This document shows positions 1 through 8,328 of a stretch of 64,000 nt of DNA, in pieces (position 1 is the first letter of the stretch; each line of letters begins with the position of its first letter). The translations under genes were made by a program, and so were the position numbers. The stretch spans positions 186,001 to 250,000 of the forward strand of contig NZ_VTUU01000005.1 in the NCBI RefSeq assembly GCF_008370345.1. The letters are read 5' to 3'. The DNA comes from Marinobacter salinexigens (GTDB lineage: Bacteria; Pseudomonadota; Gammaproteobacteria; Pseudomonadales; Oleiphilaceae). The notes beneath the pieces are model-generated. The model was not told where the DNA came from. It worked only from the letters and a program-made list of their open reading frames with translations, and ran no database searches.

Positions 1-500
1 CAGTGATGTTGCTGACTGGTTTTGGACTTGGTTGCCTGTTACCCCTTTTCGTGGTTACGTTGCGGGATTTTCGGCACTTGCTGGTTGGCCAGATTTTTCT
101 GTTGGTGATCATAGCCTCTGCGGCATTTCTGGTTGATCCTTTGGTCCCGATCGAATAGCGCTGGATTACCTCTAACCTGCAAACCACGTTGCCGGCGTTG
201 TTCTGGCTGTTGTGTCATCTGATTTTCGCTCCGCGACTGCGATTATTGTCGGTTTGGGGTGCAATGGCGCTGTATAGCTTCCTTGCGCCTGCACTGGCGC
301 GACCGTTCGTGGCGCCGGGTGATGTGTTAACACCCGAGGTGTTCTTCGGTTGGCGGCTGGGCCAGTTCTTTGAATACGTTGTGGTCCTACATGGCCTCAG
401 CCTGGTAATCCGGTATTGGCGAAACGATCTGGTGGAAGCCCGCAGAAAGGCTCGCCTGGCCTTTCTTTTCATTGTTGGCAGCGCGGTGGGTGTTGCAATT
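1..500 (+). pseudogene. AraC-type regulator with membrane N-terminus, nonsense mutation and lost DNA-binding domain
   Basis: A continuous frame beginning before the window encodes strongly hydrophobic membrane segments. It is cut by an in-frame TAG at 156-158 and continues in the same frame (RWITSNLQTTLPALFWLL and onward) to the stop at 522-524. The order of membrane helices followed by a WRNDLVEARRKARL linker is the one seen in proteins whose C-terminus is an AraC helix-turn-helix domain. Here that domain is absent: the coding similarity stops near base 500, where a dispersed repeat begins. The gene therefore has two lesions, a stop codon and a 3' truncation. The membrane-AraC assignment is from recognition of the pattern; the nonsense codon and the repeat junction are seen directly. 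Confidence 0.6.
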
Positions 501-572
501 GAGAGTGTTTCTCTATCCGCCTGAATGTCCACTTTGCGACCTAAGCACCTAAACAGAAGCGAACATCCGCAC
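501..572 (+). repeat. Dispersed inverted-repeat site A
   Basis: The stretch shares about 40 bases with 4680-4720, including GTTTCTCTATCCGCC followed by the core TGAATGTCCACTTTGCGACC. A complementary arm, AAGCGAACATCC, follows at 557-568, so the single strand could fold into a hairpin. The same core recurs at 1749, 4700, 14535 and 45415. It forms the exact downstream edge of the AraC pseudogene. Confidence 0.65.
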
Positions 573-855
573 TCGCCTCATCTATGGAGGAATGAGTTTA
601 CGCCTCATTTTTGAATAACCCCACTTCAAAAGCAGTGCAGAGCCAATCAACCTCGCGTGGGTGTGCGTGTAAGTCGCTGTGAAGCTACGATTAAACCAAG
701 TTCGATGCTATCTCACATTGGAAATGTCCCCAGTCGCAGAATAGAACCCGTCTGAGTTAGGACAACTTCGTAACTCTGCACGGGGATTTTCACGTTATGC
801 GTTTATTCCGTGTCTATAATGAGGGTTGCCACAAAATCATTTCAGGGACGTTAAG
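573..855. other. Intergenic stretch upstream of the PEP-CTERM gene
   Basis: No credible coding frame was found on either strand. The only regulatory signal seen is TATAAT at 815-820, preceded by TG (TGTCTATAAT), which looks like an extended -10 element about 35 bases upstream of the PEP-CTERM start codon. No convincing -35 hexamer lies at the usual spacing. Confidence 0.35.
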
Positions 856-1554
856 ATGAAAAAATTAGCAAGTATGCTTCTCGCCTCAGTGTTTTCTACT
901 TCCGCCATCGCAGTTCCAATAACTGTAGAGTTCAGCGGTTCGATTTATCAGTCTGATAACCTCACTAGCGCCCCCTACTACGACCCCTCTGAGGATTGGT
1001 CAACCGAGCTGTCTGATCTCTTTAAGCTTGGCGGTGTCATTAGTGGTCATTTCTACTACGAATCAGAGGCAACACCGAGCCAGGTTCTCGGATCAGGTGG
1101 GGACATACTTGCTGAGTACAGCCTTACCGGATTCGATATTCAGTATGAGAGCTTCAGCGGTGGAAGTACGGGAGGAACACTTACCATCGACAACGGCTAC
1201 TATGGCGATTGGGACCAATATGTAGTTTGGACAGATACTGATGACGGGATTTGGGGTACAGGTACCACCGCATCCCTTGGCTATTTTGGTTTGGGTGTCT
1301 ACGACTATACCCAGACTCTGTTAAGTGACAACAGTATTCCCCTGTTTGCGCCGGATATTGATACCTATTGGGACAGCATGATCATGCTTGGCTTTTATGA
1401 AGACCCTACTCTACCCAACGAGGGCACATATATTGTCAACGCGACGGTTACAGAGCTAGGTATCGTGACTGAAGTTCCGGAACCCTCGACCGCTTGGCTG
1501 CTCACACTCGGCCTCTCACTGATGTTCATTAAAAGAAAACGGAGTTCGAAGTGA
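856..1554 (+). CDS. PEP-CTERM sorting domain secreted protein
   Basis: The 232-residue product starts with a signal peptide (MKKLASMLLASVFSTSAIA). It ends with a PEP-CTERM sorting tail: VPEPS, a hydrophobic helix and a basic RKR cluster. Proteins of this class are exported by Sec, then processed by an exosortase and usually linked to the surface or exopolysaccharide matrix. The middle is acidic and rich in Tyr, Trp, Gly and Asp, with no domain I recognise. The ATG at 856 is preferred over the upstream one because it is preceded by GGGACG and followed directly by the signal peptide. No exosortase or polysaccharide cluster is in the window, so the processing enzyme must be elsewhere. The gene sits between two copies of the dispersed repeat. 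Confidence 0.85.
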   Translation: MKKLASMLLASVFSTSAIAVPITVEFSGSIYQSDNLTSAPYYDPSEDWSTELSDLFKLGGVISGHFYYESEATPSQVLGSGGDILAEYSLTGFDIQYESFSGGSTGGTLTIDNGYYGDWDQYVVWTDTDDGIWGTGTTASLGYFGLGVYDYTQTLLSDNSIPLFAPDIDTYWDSMIMLGFYEDPTLPNEGTYIVNATVTELGIVTEVPEPSTAWLLTLGLSLMFIKRKRSSK

Positions 1555-1592
1555 ATAGCCTCAGGAAAGATCGACCCAATGTTTGATTCGTG

Positions 1593-1769
1593 GTTGTAAA
1601 CATCCCTGTTTCAGTTGCACCGCTGATTAGAGTTTTCCGCCCATTGGTGATTTGCCAGGTATCCATATTGCGTCTGCCCTTCAAGTGAATCTTGGAAAGG
1701 AAACGGGGTGACGCCCGCGGCTCGGGAAAAGGTCTACTTTTGGTCGATCTGAATGTTCGCTTTGCGACC
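1593..1769 (+). repeat. Long dispersed repeat, copy 1, ending in site B
   Basis: This region matches 14382-14555. The strongest block begins GTTGTAAACA and continues through TTGCACCGCTGATTAGAG and TTTTCCGCCCA. The middle is weaker. The right end shares AAAGGTCT and the core TGAATGTTCGCTTTGCGACC (1750-1769). It holds no open frame of its own. No complementary right arm is obvious after this copy, so it may be a one-ended remnant. It fills most of the gap between the PEP-CTERM gene and the convergent desaturase gene. Confidence 0.7.
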
Positions 1770-1846
1770 TCCTGCGCTGTTTCTCCAAATAACTGTTCGC
1801 GTAGACTCCCATCTGATCAGGCCTGCCTCCTGGCGCTGTGTCCATT

Positions 1847-3463
1847 TCAATTTGGCCCTACTGGTAGCGTTTCGATAGTCTCTTTAAACCTTTTCAAAGA
1901 CTGTTCTGATTTTTGCTCAATTGCGCCTTTGAAATGCACGACATTGGCCAATACAAGCGGGAAGTTTGGCATGGTGTATCGTAAAGTGCGTTCGAATTCG
2001 CTGTGCCCGTTGTCGAGTGCTTTGAAGCGGTAAGCCAATTCGATTTCGACATCATTGTCCAGATTGACACCTCGTACGCGCCATTGGTTTTCAGCTGAAT
2101 TGGCGATGACTTCCCAGCTGACACGACTGCGGCCCATGGGTGTATCGATTACTTCATGGAAACGGTCTCCTGCCTCCAGAGGGCCCTGATTCTCTACTTG
2201 TACCACAGCGGATTGCGGGTGCCACTCGGGCCAGCGACTGACCGTACGGGCGTAATCCAGAGACTGGCTCGCAGGCCGCTCGATAACGATGGTATCGACA
2301 ACCGTAGTCGCCACAGGAATAGACCAAAGGTTGGCGGCAAACAAGAGCATCAATGGCATACGAAGCCATTCGATCCAACGGTAACGGTCGTGACCTTCCA
2401 GAAGATCGTTGGCAATCACGAGGCCGCTCACCACCAAGAGCACGCCGGCGGCCAACTGCATTGCCGACAGCTGAGGCGAAAGGAAGATGAAGATCGTGGA
2501 AACCACAAAGGTCACGACCATGGCGAAGGCAACGTAAGCCTTCTTGCCCCAGGTGGTCTGAGGGTCATATTTTGGACGGTCTGCAGACCCATTTTTTTGC
2601 ATGCCCGGATCGGCAGCATCCATCGCCAGGCAATCGTCCGGGCGCCAGCCGGTCGGCCGGAACCACAGCATAATCTTGTCCTGCCAGCGTGCCGTTGTGC
2701 GGCTGTCCTTTGCCAACATTGACCAGTGCTGAAGGTTAGCTTTGATGGGGTTAAGGGTGTCCAGAGGGCGCGTGGTGCCATAGTGGCATGGATCCGAGGC
2801 GAGCTCGGGCTGCCAGGTACCGAAGAGGCGATCCCAGATCACCAGAGTTCCACCATAGTTTCGGTCGATATAGATCGGATTCTTTGCATGGTGCACCCGG
2901 TGGCTTGAGGGTGTAGACATAAAGCCTTCAATCAGCGGAATCCGTTTAATACTCTGGGTGTGAAGCCAAAACTGGTACATCTTGAGAAGGATGAACTGCA
3001 TTACAAAGACCACAGGCGGACATCCCAGCAACGCCAATGGCAAGTAGAAAAGCCATGAGAATGCATACTGAAAGGCACTCTGACGAAGAGCTGTCGTGAG
3101 GTTGTATTCTTCGCCCTGGTGGTGCCCGACATGCGCGCCCCAGAGGAAGTTGATCTCGTGCGCCACCCGATGGAACCAGTAGTAACAGAAGTCGACACCA
3201 AGAAAGAAAACCACCCAGGTAATTGGATCGTTCACGGCAAATTCGAACAGCCGGTGGTTATCCCACAACCAGATAAACACGGCAAAAGTGTAGGCCTTAA
3301 GCAAGGCATCGGAAATTAGAAGTAATAGCCCCATCGACAGACTGTTCACGCTGTCATTAAAGCGATGGAGGCTCCGGCCCTGAAGGCGGAGAAGTGCATA
3401 CTCGGCCAGCATCAGGATCATGAAAAGAGGAATGGCCAAGCCATTTATATTGTAGTCACTCAT
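1847..3463 (-). CDS. Sterol desaturase/fatty acid hydroxylase fused to an SRPBCC-like domain
   Basis: The N-terminal half is an integral-membrane fatty acid hydroxylase. It has several hydrophobic helices and the three di-iron histidine clusters HRVAH, HVGHH and HRVHH, spaced as in sterol desaturases. After a soluble linker come more hydrophobic segments and a C-terminal domain of about 140 residues resembling SRPBCC/START-like cyclase proteins (SLDYARTVSRWPEWHPQSA onward). The family inserts hydroxyl groups or double bonds into lipid substrates at the membrane; the substrate here is unknown. The start at 3463 (MSDYNINGL) is chosen for GAGGG eight bases upstream; in-frame ATGs up to 3565 are alternatives. 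The gene is divergent from an AraC regulator that probably controls it. The fusion is longer than ordinary family members (about 270-400 residues). Confidence 0.8.
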   Translation of the reverse strand: MSDYNINGLAIPLFMILMLAEYALLRLQGRSLHRFNDSVNSLSMGLLLLISDALLKAYTFAVFIWLWDNHRLFEFAVNDPITWVVFFLGVDFCYYWFHRVAHEINFLWGAHVGHHQGEEYNLTTALRQSAFQYAFSWLFYLPLALLGCPPVVFVMQFILLKMYQFWLHTQSIKRIPLIEGFMSTPSSHRVHHAKNPIYIDRNYGGTLVIWDRLFGTWQPELASDPCHYGTTRPLDTLNPIKANLQHWSMLAKDSRTTARWQDKIMLWFRPTGWRPDDCLAMDAADPGMQKNGSADRPKYDPQTTWGKKAYVAFAMVVTFVVSTIFIFLSPQLSAMQLAAGVLLVVSGLVIANDLLEGHDRYRWIEWLRMPLMLLFAANLWSIPVATTVVDTIVIERPASQSLDYARTVSRWPEWHPQSAVVQVENQGPLEAGDRFHEVIDTPMGRSRVSWEVIANSAENQWRVRGVNLDNDVEIELAYRFKALDNGHSEFERTLRYTMPNFPLVLANVVHFKGAIEQKSEQSLKRFKETIETLPVGPN

Positions 3464-3618
3464 ACCACGGGCCCTCATTGGGAATGGGTTGAACGCTCCC
3501 ATTTTTGGCTTTTCGCCGACATATATCAGTGACTGGCCGCGACGATTACTGACATTAAGCGACAAATTATGGGTACTATGGGTTACGTTTTCTGTTAGCC
3601 AAATGTTTAGGGCCCGCC

Positions 3619-4665
3619 GTGAGTCATCTTTCCATTGCCAATGTCTGGATCAATTCACTCCTGCGAACCTTCCATAAACTGGGAGTCAATGTGGATGCTA
3701 TCGTTGCGGGGCTACCTGGATTTGAGGAAGGCCCGCTCCACCATCGTGGTCGGCTCGACCTGATTTCGGCCCGTCAGCTCTGGCATAACGCAGCTAATAT
3801 GTCGCAAGACTCACTACTGGGGGCACGTATCGGCCAATTACAGGACTATCGAAGCATTGGTGTACTTGCCCCTCTTCTTTGGCACTCCCCTTCGGTTGGC
3901 CTGGCACTGAAGCATGTGGCCACGTTTCAAACCCTTATCAGTGAGAATGGCGTATTTAAGTACGAGGTGGATTCGGTGGAGAGTGGCAAATCAGCACGGC
4001 TCTATTGTCGTTATGAAGAAACCCCAGCGGCATTGCCGGCTAACGCGCAACAAATCCTTTCAGTGACGGCTGGAACCATTCAGTACATTCGCGACTTATT
4101 TGACCAACAAGCCACAGTGCGCCAGATGGTTGTGCCGGACGGGCTGGCGTCAACCAGACGGGCGTTGTCAGAGCTACTACAACTGCCCGTGGCCACTTCT
4201 ACGGAAGGCTTTGGGTTTGGGCTAGAGATCACTGACATAGATCGGCCCATTGCAGGTTGCGACGACAACCTCTACCAGCTAAGCCTCGACTACGCTACCA
4301 GGCTTCTCAGCGCCAAACAGAAAGGTTCAGAGCAACTGTTCCGGATTCGTGGCTATATTGCCAATCACGGCCTTGCACAAACGGGCCTGGCGCCTTGTGC
4401 TGCAGCCCTCGGCTTGCATCCTCGCAACCTGCAGCGACAGCTGGCGGAGCAGGGAACCAGTTTCCGACAATTGAAAGAAGAAGTTTTGAAAGACGTCATT
4501 CTTCGTGAGTTGAATCAACAAACGCCACTGGAAAAGATTTCCGATAAGTTGGGTTACTCCGAGTCCAGTGCGTTTTACCGAGCCTTCCGGAGCCTGTTTG
4601 GACTTTCACCGAGTCAACTGTCTAAGCATGACTATCTAGGCCCGAGGTCTAACCTCGAACGGTGA
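3619..4665 (+). CDS. AraC family transcriptional regulator (OruR/ArgR-like N-terminal domain)
   Basis: The 348-residue protein has an N-terminal domain of the arabinose-binding AraC_N type found in OruR-like regulators. The C-terminal AraC double helix-turn-helix includes LAPCAAALGLHPRNLQRQL and the signature KLGYSESSAFYRAFRSLFGLSP. It starts at a GTG with AGGG eight bases upstream. It is divergent from the desaturase fusion across a gap of about 155 bases, the usual layout of a regulator and its target. The inducer cannot be told from sequence but may be a lipid-like substrate of the neighbour. The gene ends just before dispersed repeat site C. Confidence 0.85.
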   Translation: MSHLSIANVWINSLLRTFHKLGVNVDAIVAGLPGFEEGPLHHRGRLDLISARQLWHNAANMSQDSLLGARIGQLQDYRSIGVLAPLLWHSPSVGLALKHVATFQTLISENGVFKYEVDSVESGKSARLYCRYEETPAALPANAQQILSVTAGTIQYIRDLFDQQATVRQMVVPDGLASTRRALSELLQLPVATSTEGFGFGLEITDIDRPIAGCDDNLYQLSLDYATRLLSAKQKGSEQLFRIRGYIANHGLAQTGLAPCAAALGLHPRNLQRQLAEQGTSFRQLKEEVLKDVILRELNQQTPLEKISDKLGYSESSAFYRAFRSLFGLSPSQLSKHDYLGPRSNLER

Positions 4666-4679
4666 GTGCCTTTCCGAAT

Positions 4680-5520
4680 GAGAGCGTTTCTCTATCCGCC
4701 TGAGTGTCCGCTTTGCGACCTGGCTGGCCAGCAGAAAACAATATTCTGAACCATACTTAAAGGCCTTTACCCTCCAAAGAGGGCCACGTCATGACATTTC
4801 CTATCAGCAAAGCTCCCTGGAACAAGGGAAAGCTCGTTGGCCAGAAGCTGCCGCTCAAACTCGAACAAATATGGGCTATCCGGATTCGGTTGGAGATTGC
4901 AGAGAACATCCGCGAGCTGGCGATGTTCAACATGGCAATTGACTGCAAACTCCGATCCTGCGATCTGGTAAAGCTATTGGTTCGAGATATTTCCAGAAAC
5001 GGTGAGGTTCTGGACCGGGCGCAAGTCATCCAGCAGAAGACTAGTCAGCCTGTTCAGTTTGAGATAACCAAAAAGACGCGCGAATCGGTCGAGGCATGGA
5101 TCGAGTTGCGCGGACTTTCGGGTATGGATTATTTGTGGCCGAGCCGGATGCGAAAGTTCGACCATATCACTACTCACCAATACGCCCGTCTTGTCAAAAA
5201 GTGGATTACCAGCATCGGACTTGACCCTTCAGTCTACGCAACCCATTCAATGAGACGCAGCAAAGCGACATTGATCTACAAGAAGACCAAAAATCTTCGA
5301 GCCGTTCAGTTGCTGTTGGGACACACGAATATGTCGAGCACCGTGCGGTACCTTGGTGTGGAGGTTGAGGATGCTCTGGAGATAGCCGAGAGTATTGAGA
5401 TCTAAAGCGTAACTTGGCTCCTTGGTCGCTGGATGTTGCAGACGCTGTCAGATCCGGTTGATGAACACCTTCGGGTTTCGATCAGGCTCCTTCAGTCGTA
5501 AACAAAAGCGAACATTCCAG
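4680..5520 (+). mobile_element. Candidate minimal mobile element: tyrosine recombinase between inverted repeats
   Basis: The left side at 4680-4720 repeats site A and carries the core TGAGTGTCCGCTTTGCGACC. The right side at 5494-5520 carries the complementary arm AAAAGCGAACATTCCAG. Read inward, the ends CTGAGTGTCCGCTTT and CTGGAATGTTCGCTTTT form imperfect terminal inverted repeats around a single recombinase gene. Total size is about 820-840 bases. Similar ends without the recombinase occur at sites A (521-567), E (14535-14599) and F (45415-45446), as expected if they are non-autonomous derivatives or recombination sites. The boundaries are inferred; no target duplication was identified. Confidence 0.5.
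4791..5405 (+). CDS. Small tyrosine recombinase/integrase
   Basis: The protein has 204 residues, close to a bare catalytic domain. Catalytic residues of the family are visible: Arg55 in LRSCDLVKL, a beta-hairpin Lys near 83, His152 and Arg155 in HSMRR, His178 in LLGHTN, and nucleophile Tyr187 in STVRYLGV. The separate N-terminal arm-binding and core-binding domains of phage integrases are missing. That size is typical of small stand-alone recombinases repeated in proteobacterial genomes. It should break and rejoin DNA through a 3'-phosphotyrosine link. It lies alone between inverted-repeat ends, so it probably acts on those ends. No excisionase, cargo or phage gene is adjacent. Confidence 0.9.
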   Translation: MTFPISKAPWNKGKLVGQKLPLKLEQIWAIRIRLEIAENIRELAMFNMAIDCKLRSCDLVKLLVRDISRNGEVLDRAQVIQQKTSQPVQFEITKKTRESVEAWIELRGLSGMDYLWPSRMRKFDHITTHQYARLVKKWITSIGLDPSVYATHSMRRSKATLIYKKTKNLRAVQLLLGHTNMSSTVRYLGVEVEDALEIAESIEI

Positions 5521-5905
5521 AACCATCCATTCCCAGCCAGTTTTCCTTCGGCGCCTCTCTTATATCCACTATTTTCAGAATTCAGAAATTTACGATCGAA
5601 GTGGTTTCGAGCAGTGAGTCTGGTTGAAAGAACGGTCTGTCGCTAACGTTGATGATCTGCTCGCCTGAAAAGCGTTTTTTATGTTCACCCCAGCAATCGC
5701 TTGAATGCGGGTATTGGTGAAATCCTCGATGGTTGGAACTGGAAAGAAATCTACCAAGGTCAGCATGTGTTGCTCCCAATCTGGTCGTTCGGCGTAGAGT
5801 GACGCACTGACAGTCAACCCATCGCTCACGCAGAGTTAAGATAAACTCCTCCATTTGGTAGATCATCATACGTTTACAGCCAGCAACAGAGACGGTCTTA
5901 ACGCA
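5521..5905. other. Non-coding stretch between the recombinase element and glyoxalase genes
   Basis: A minus-strand frame at 5590-5829 (79 residues, MSDGLTVSASLYAERPDW at its start) is open. It has no ribosome binding site that I trust and resembles no family I know. It could be a fragment of a truncated gene. Nothing else was recognised here. Confidence 0.3.
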
Positions 5906-6409
5906 ATGAGTGAAACTTCAAAGTACATCTTCAATCAAACCATGATCAGAGTTCGCGACCCCGGAGTATCGGTCGCATTTTATCGTGATGTTTTAGGGAT
6001 GACTCTTCTCAATAAATTCGACTTCCCGGAGATGGAGTTTTCACTATATTTTCTTGCCTATCAGGACAATAGTTCCTCGCCTATCCCGTCAGATCCTCTC
6101 GGTAAGGCAGAGTATGTTTTCAAGCAGAAAGCGACCCTTGAGCTTACTCACAACTGGGGGACTGAGAAAGACGCCGATTTCTCTGGGTACCACAGTGGAA
6201 ACAGTGAACCCAAAGGCTTTGGTCACATTGGGATCACTGTGCCTGATGTCCATGCGGCCTGTGCCCGTTTTGAAAAGTTGGGCGTTGACTTTGTGAAGCG
6301 TCCAGATGATGGGAGCATGAAAGGATTGGCGTTTATTAAAGATCCGGACGGTTACTGGATTGAAATTCTGGCAGCGCGTTCTTTGGCAGAAATGATTGCT
6401 TCGACCTAG
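5906..6409 (+). CDS. gloA: Lactoylglutathione lyase (glyoxalase I)
   Basis: A single vicinal-oxygen-chelate fold of 167 residues, the bacterial glyoxalase I size or slightly longer. The metal ligands are in their family contexts: Gln in FNQTMIRV, Glu in TLELTHNWG, His in FGHIGI and Glu in YWIEIL. The enzyme isomerises the hemithioacetal of methylglyoxal and glutathione to S-lactoylglutathione in the cytoplasm. The start at 5906 (MSETSKYIF) is taken because the homology begins there; an upstream ATG would add 17 unrelated residues. It is followed 56 bases later by glyoxalase II, so the two form a complete methylglyoxal detoxification pair. Confidence 0.93.
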   Translation: MSETSKYIFNQTMIRVRDPGVSVAFYRDVLGMTLLNKFDFPEMEFSLYFLAYQDNSSSPIPSDPLGKAEYVFKQKATLELTHNWGTEKDADFSGYHSGNSEPKGFGHIGITVPDVHAACARFEKLGVDFVKRPDDGSMKGLAFIKDPDGYWIEILAARSLAEMIAST

Positions 6410-6465
6410 CGTGTATGGGCCCAGGCGTCTATGCCAGAGCAAACCACCGGTAAGGCGATACAACT

Positions 6466-7260
6466 ATGAAAATAATAAGACACTTCGTCGATAACGCACT
6501 CAGAAATTACAACTACCTTATCGCTTGCGAGGCCTCAAGATTCGCAGTGGCCGTTGATCCGCTCGATACCGCTGGCTTACTGAAGATTGCGGCGGAACAC
6601 GGATTGTCAATTTCACATATCATCAACACACATGAGCATTCCGATCATATTGCCGGGAACCCCACGCTCAAGCGAGCGACCGGTGCCGTTATCTCCGCTC
6701 ATAGTCATGCAGCAAAGCTCATACCGGGCGTCGATAATGCATTGAACGATGGGGATCAAATCACTTTAGGAAACCTTGATTTCCGAGTCTTGCATACACC
6801 AGGACACACCGCAGCGCATATATGTCTGTTGGTCAGTAACGACGGCGGCACTTCAACGCAGGCGTTGTTTTCAGGCGATGCACTATTCAATGCAGCGGCG
6901 GGGAACTGCAAAAATGATGGAAACGTTCATCAGTTATTCGATTCCTTCGAACGAGTATTTAGCCAGCTGCATGATGATGTATTACTTTATCCTGGGCATG
7001 ACTACCTTTTGAATAACCTGAACTTTGCATTGAGTTGTGACCCACTCAATAAAGTTGCAAGGAGGCTGCAGGCAAAGCTCGAATCGGCCACTGGCCATAC
7101 GGCGCCTGTCATGAGTCTTGGCGATGAACGTCAATACAATCCCTTCCTGCGTCTAACGGATTCTGCCGTGCAAGAGAAAGTGAGTGAGGCGTTTCCGGCT
7201 ACCTCTTTGTCTCCACGGGATATTTTTGTTGGCTTGAGAAAGCTGAGAGATGCCTGGTAG
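6466..7260 (+). CDS. gloB: Hydroxyacylglutathione hydrolase (glyoxalase II)
   Basis: A 264-residue metallo-beta-lactamase fold protein with the binuclear metal motif THEHSDH near residue 55, the HTPGHTAAH segment, GDALF and the late PGHDY. The C-terminal region with NPFLR matches the glutathione-binding end of GloB proteins. It hydrolyses S-lactoylglutathione to D-lactate and glutathione, completing the reaction begun by the upstream glyoxalase I. The two genes are probably co-transcribed. The AraC-type regulator that follows about 105 bases downstream in the same direction may control them or the next operon. Confidence 0.92.
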   Translation: MKIIRHFVDNALRNYNYLIACEASRFAVAVDPLDTAGLLKIAAEHGLSISHIINTHEHSDHIAGNPTLKRATGAVISAHSHAAKLIPGVDNALNDGDQITLGNLDFRVLHTPGHTAAHICLLVSNDGGTSTQALFSGDALFNAAAGNCKNDGNVHQLFDSFERVFSQLHDDVLLYPGHDYLLNNLNFALSCDPLNKVARRLQAKLESATGHTAPVMSLGDERQYNPFLRLTDSAVQEKVSEAFPATSLSPRDIFVGLRKLRDAW

Positions 7261-7365
7261 CAGTGGTTATTAAAGATTCAGTCAAAGATCAATGTGCAGT
7301 TTGTCACACTCCGGCCAGGAGTCTAATGTAAGGTTAGTTGGAGATAACAAGAAAGGAGTCTGAAA

Positions 7366-8328
7366 ATGTTTCAGACGCAGAATGTAAGTGCCTTATCCGA
7401 GTCTCAAAGCCCGATTCCATACGATGAGTGGACTGAAAAACTAAAATCGGTGTATGGGCTCTGGAACCCCAGGGCAAACGTGCCCGCTGACTTCACGGCA
7501 AAAGTTGCATATCGCTCCAGCGGAAACTTTGAGGTGGTAACCTGCGTATGCGATCCGTGCGGCGCTACCCGCCATGCGAAGGAAATAGCCGGCGATGATA
7601 TCGAGACACTGGCTATGCAACTCGTTCTTTCCGGGCGGGAAAGGTTCACTATCGATTCGAAATGCCATGAGTTGATGCCTGGTGATATTCTTTTGTGGAA
7701 TACAACCCGCCCTATGGAATTCGATGTTACTGAAAAGCTCCACAAAATATCGGTGCTTATGCCCTTGGCCCGCCTTCGCAGCTGGCTGCCGGGTTCCTGG
7801 TATTTGATCGACAGCAAGTATTCTAAAGATTCAACCACGGCAACTATGCTTTGTTCGCTGATACAAACCATGACGCCAGAATTTTTATCAGGGAAGCTTG
7901 AGAACAGCGAAGCGTTGACGGACGCCATGATTGGCACACTGGTTAGCACTTTGGGACCGGCGATTAGCTTGGGAGAGTGTTATGAGCGTCAGCAGCTTAT
8001 CCAGATCAAGCAGTTTATCGATAAGCATTTGAGTAATCCCGAACTGTCACTAAAATACATCGCATCCGCCCACCGTATTTCATTACGGCACCTTCATTCG
8101 CTGTTCGAATCTGAGGGCCAGACAGCGCTTCAGTATATCATTCACCAACGTCTGCTTCGTTGTCAGCGAGATTTATCGAATCCGGGCATGTCACGGCGTA
8201 CGATCACGGAAATAGCATTGAGCTGGGGGTTTCAGCACTCCACCCACTTTAGCCGGCGCTTCAAAAGCGAATTTGGTGTGACTCCCCACGATTTTCGGCA
8301 TGACCCTGGTATTGCGCTCTCCCGCTGA
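7366..8328 (+). CDS. AraC family regulator with FeaR-like ligand domain
   Basis: The 320-residue protein has an N-terminal AraC-binding-like (FeaR type) domain, with LVLSGRERFTIDSKCHELMPGDILLWNTTRP as its central stretch spread over residues 87-117. The C-terminal AraC helix-turn-helix includes SLKYIASAHRISLRHLHSL and EIALSWGFQHSTHFSRRFK. AAGGAG lies nine bases before the ATG. Regulators of this class typically activate catabolic operons. Candidate targets are the cupin/SnoaL/SDR operon downstream, whose promoter region holds one copy of a direct repeat also present at 8421-8462, and the glyoxalase pair upstream. Confidence 0.85.
   Translation: MFQTQNVSALSESQSPIPYDEWTEKLKSVYGLWNPRANVPADFTAKVAYRSSGNFEVVTCVCDPCGATRHAKEIAGDDIETLAMQLVLSGRERFTIDSKCHELMPGDILLWNTTRPMEFDVTEKLHKISVLMPLARLRSWLPGSWYLIDSKYSKDSTTATMLCSLIQTMTPEFLSGKLENSEALTDAMIGTLVSTLGPAISLGECYERQQLIQIKQFIDKHLSNPELSLKYIASAHRISLRHLHSLFESEGQTALQYIIHQRLLRCQRDLSNPGMSRRTITEIALSWGFQHSTHFSRRFKSEFGVTPHDFRHDPGIALSR

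Noticed and set aside
4791..5405. Prophage integrase marking a prophage
   Set aside because: The protein is too short for a phage integrase and no structural, lysis or repressor genes are nearby.
501..5520. Classical integron with attC sites
   Set aside because: The repeats lack the GTTRRRY/RYYYAAC ends of attC, the recombinase lacks the IntI-specific insertion and the genes do not form a uniform cassette array.
5590..5829. Minus-strand 79-codon frame between the recombinase and gloA
   Set aside because: No good ribosome binding site and no recognisable family. Kept only as a note in the intergenic entry.
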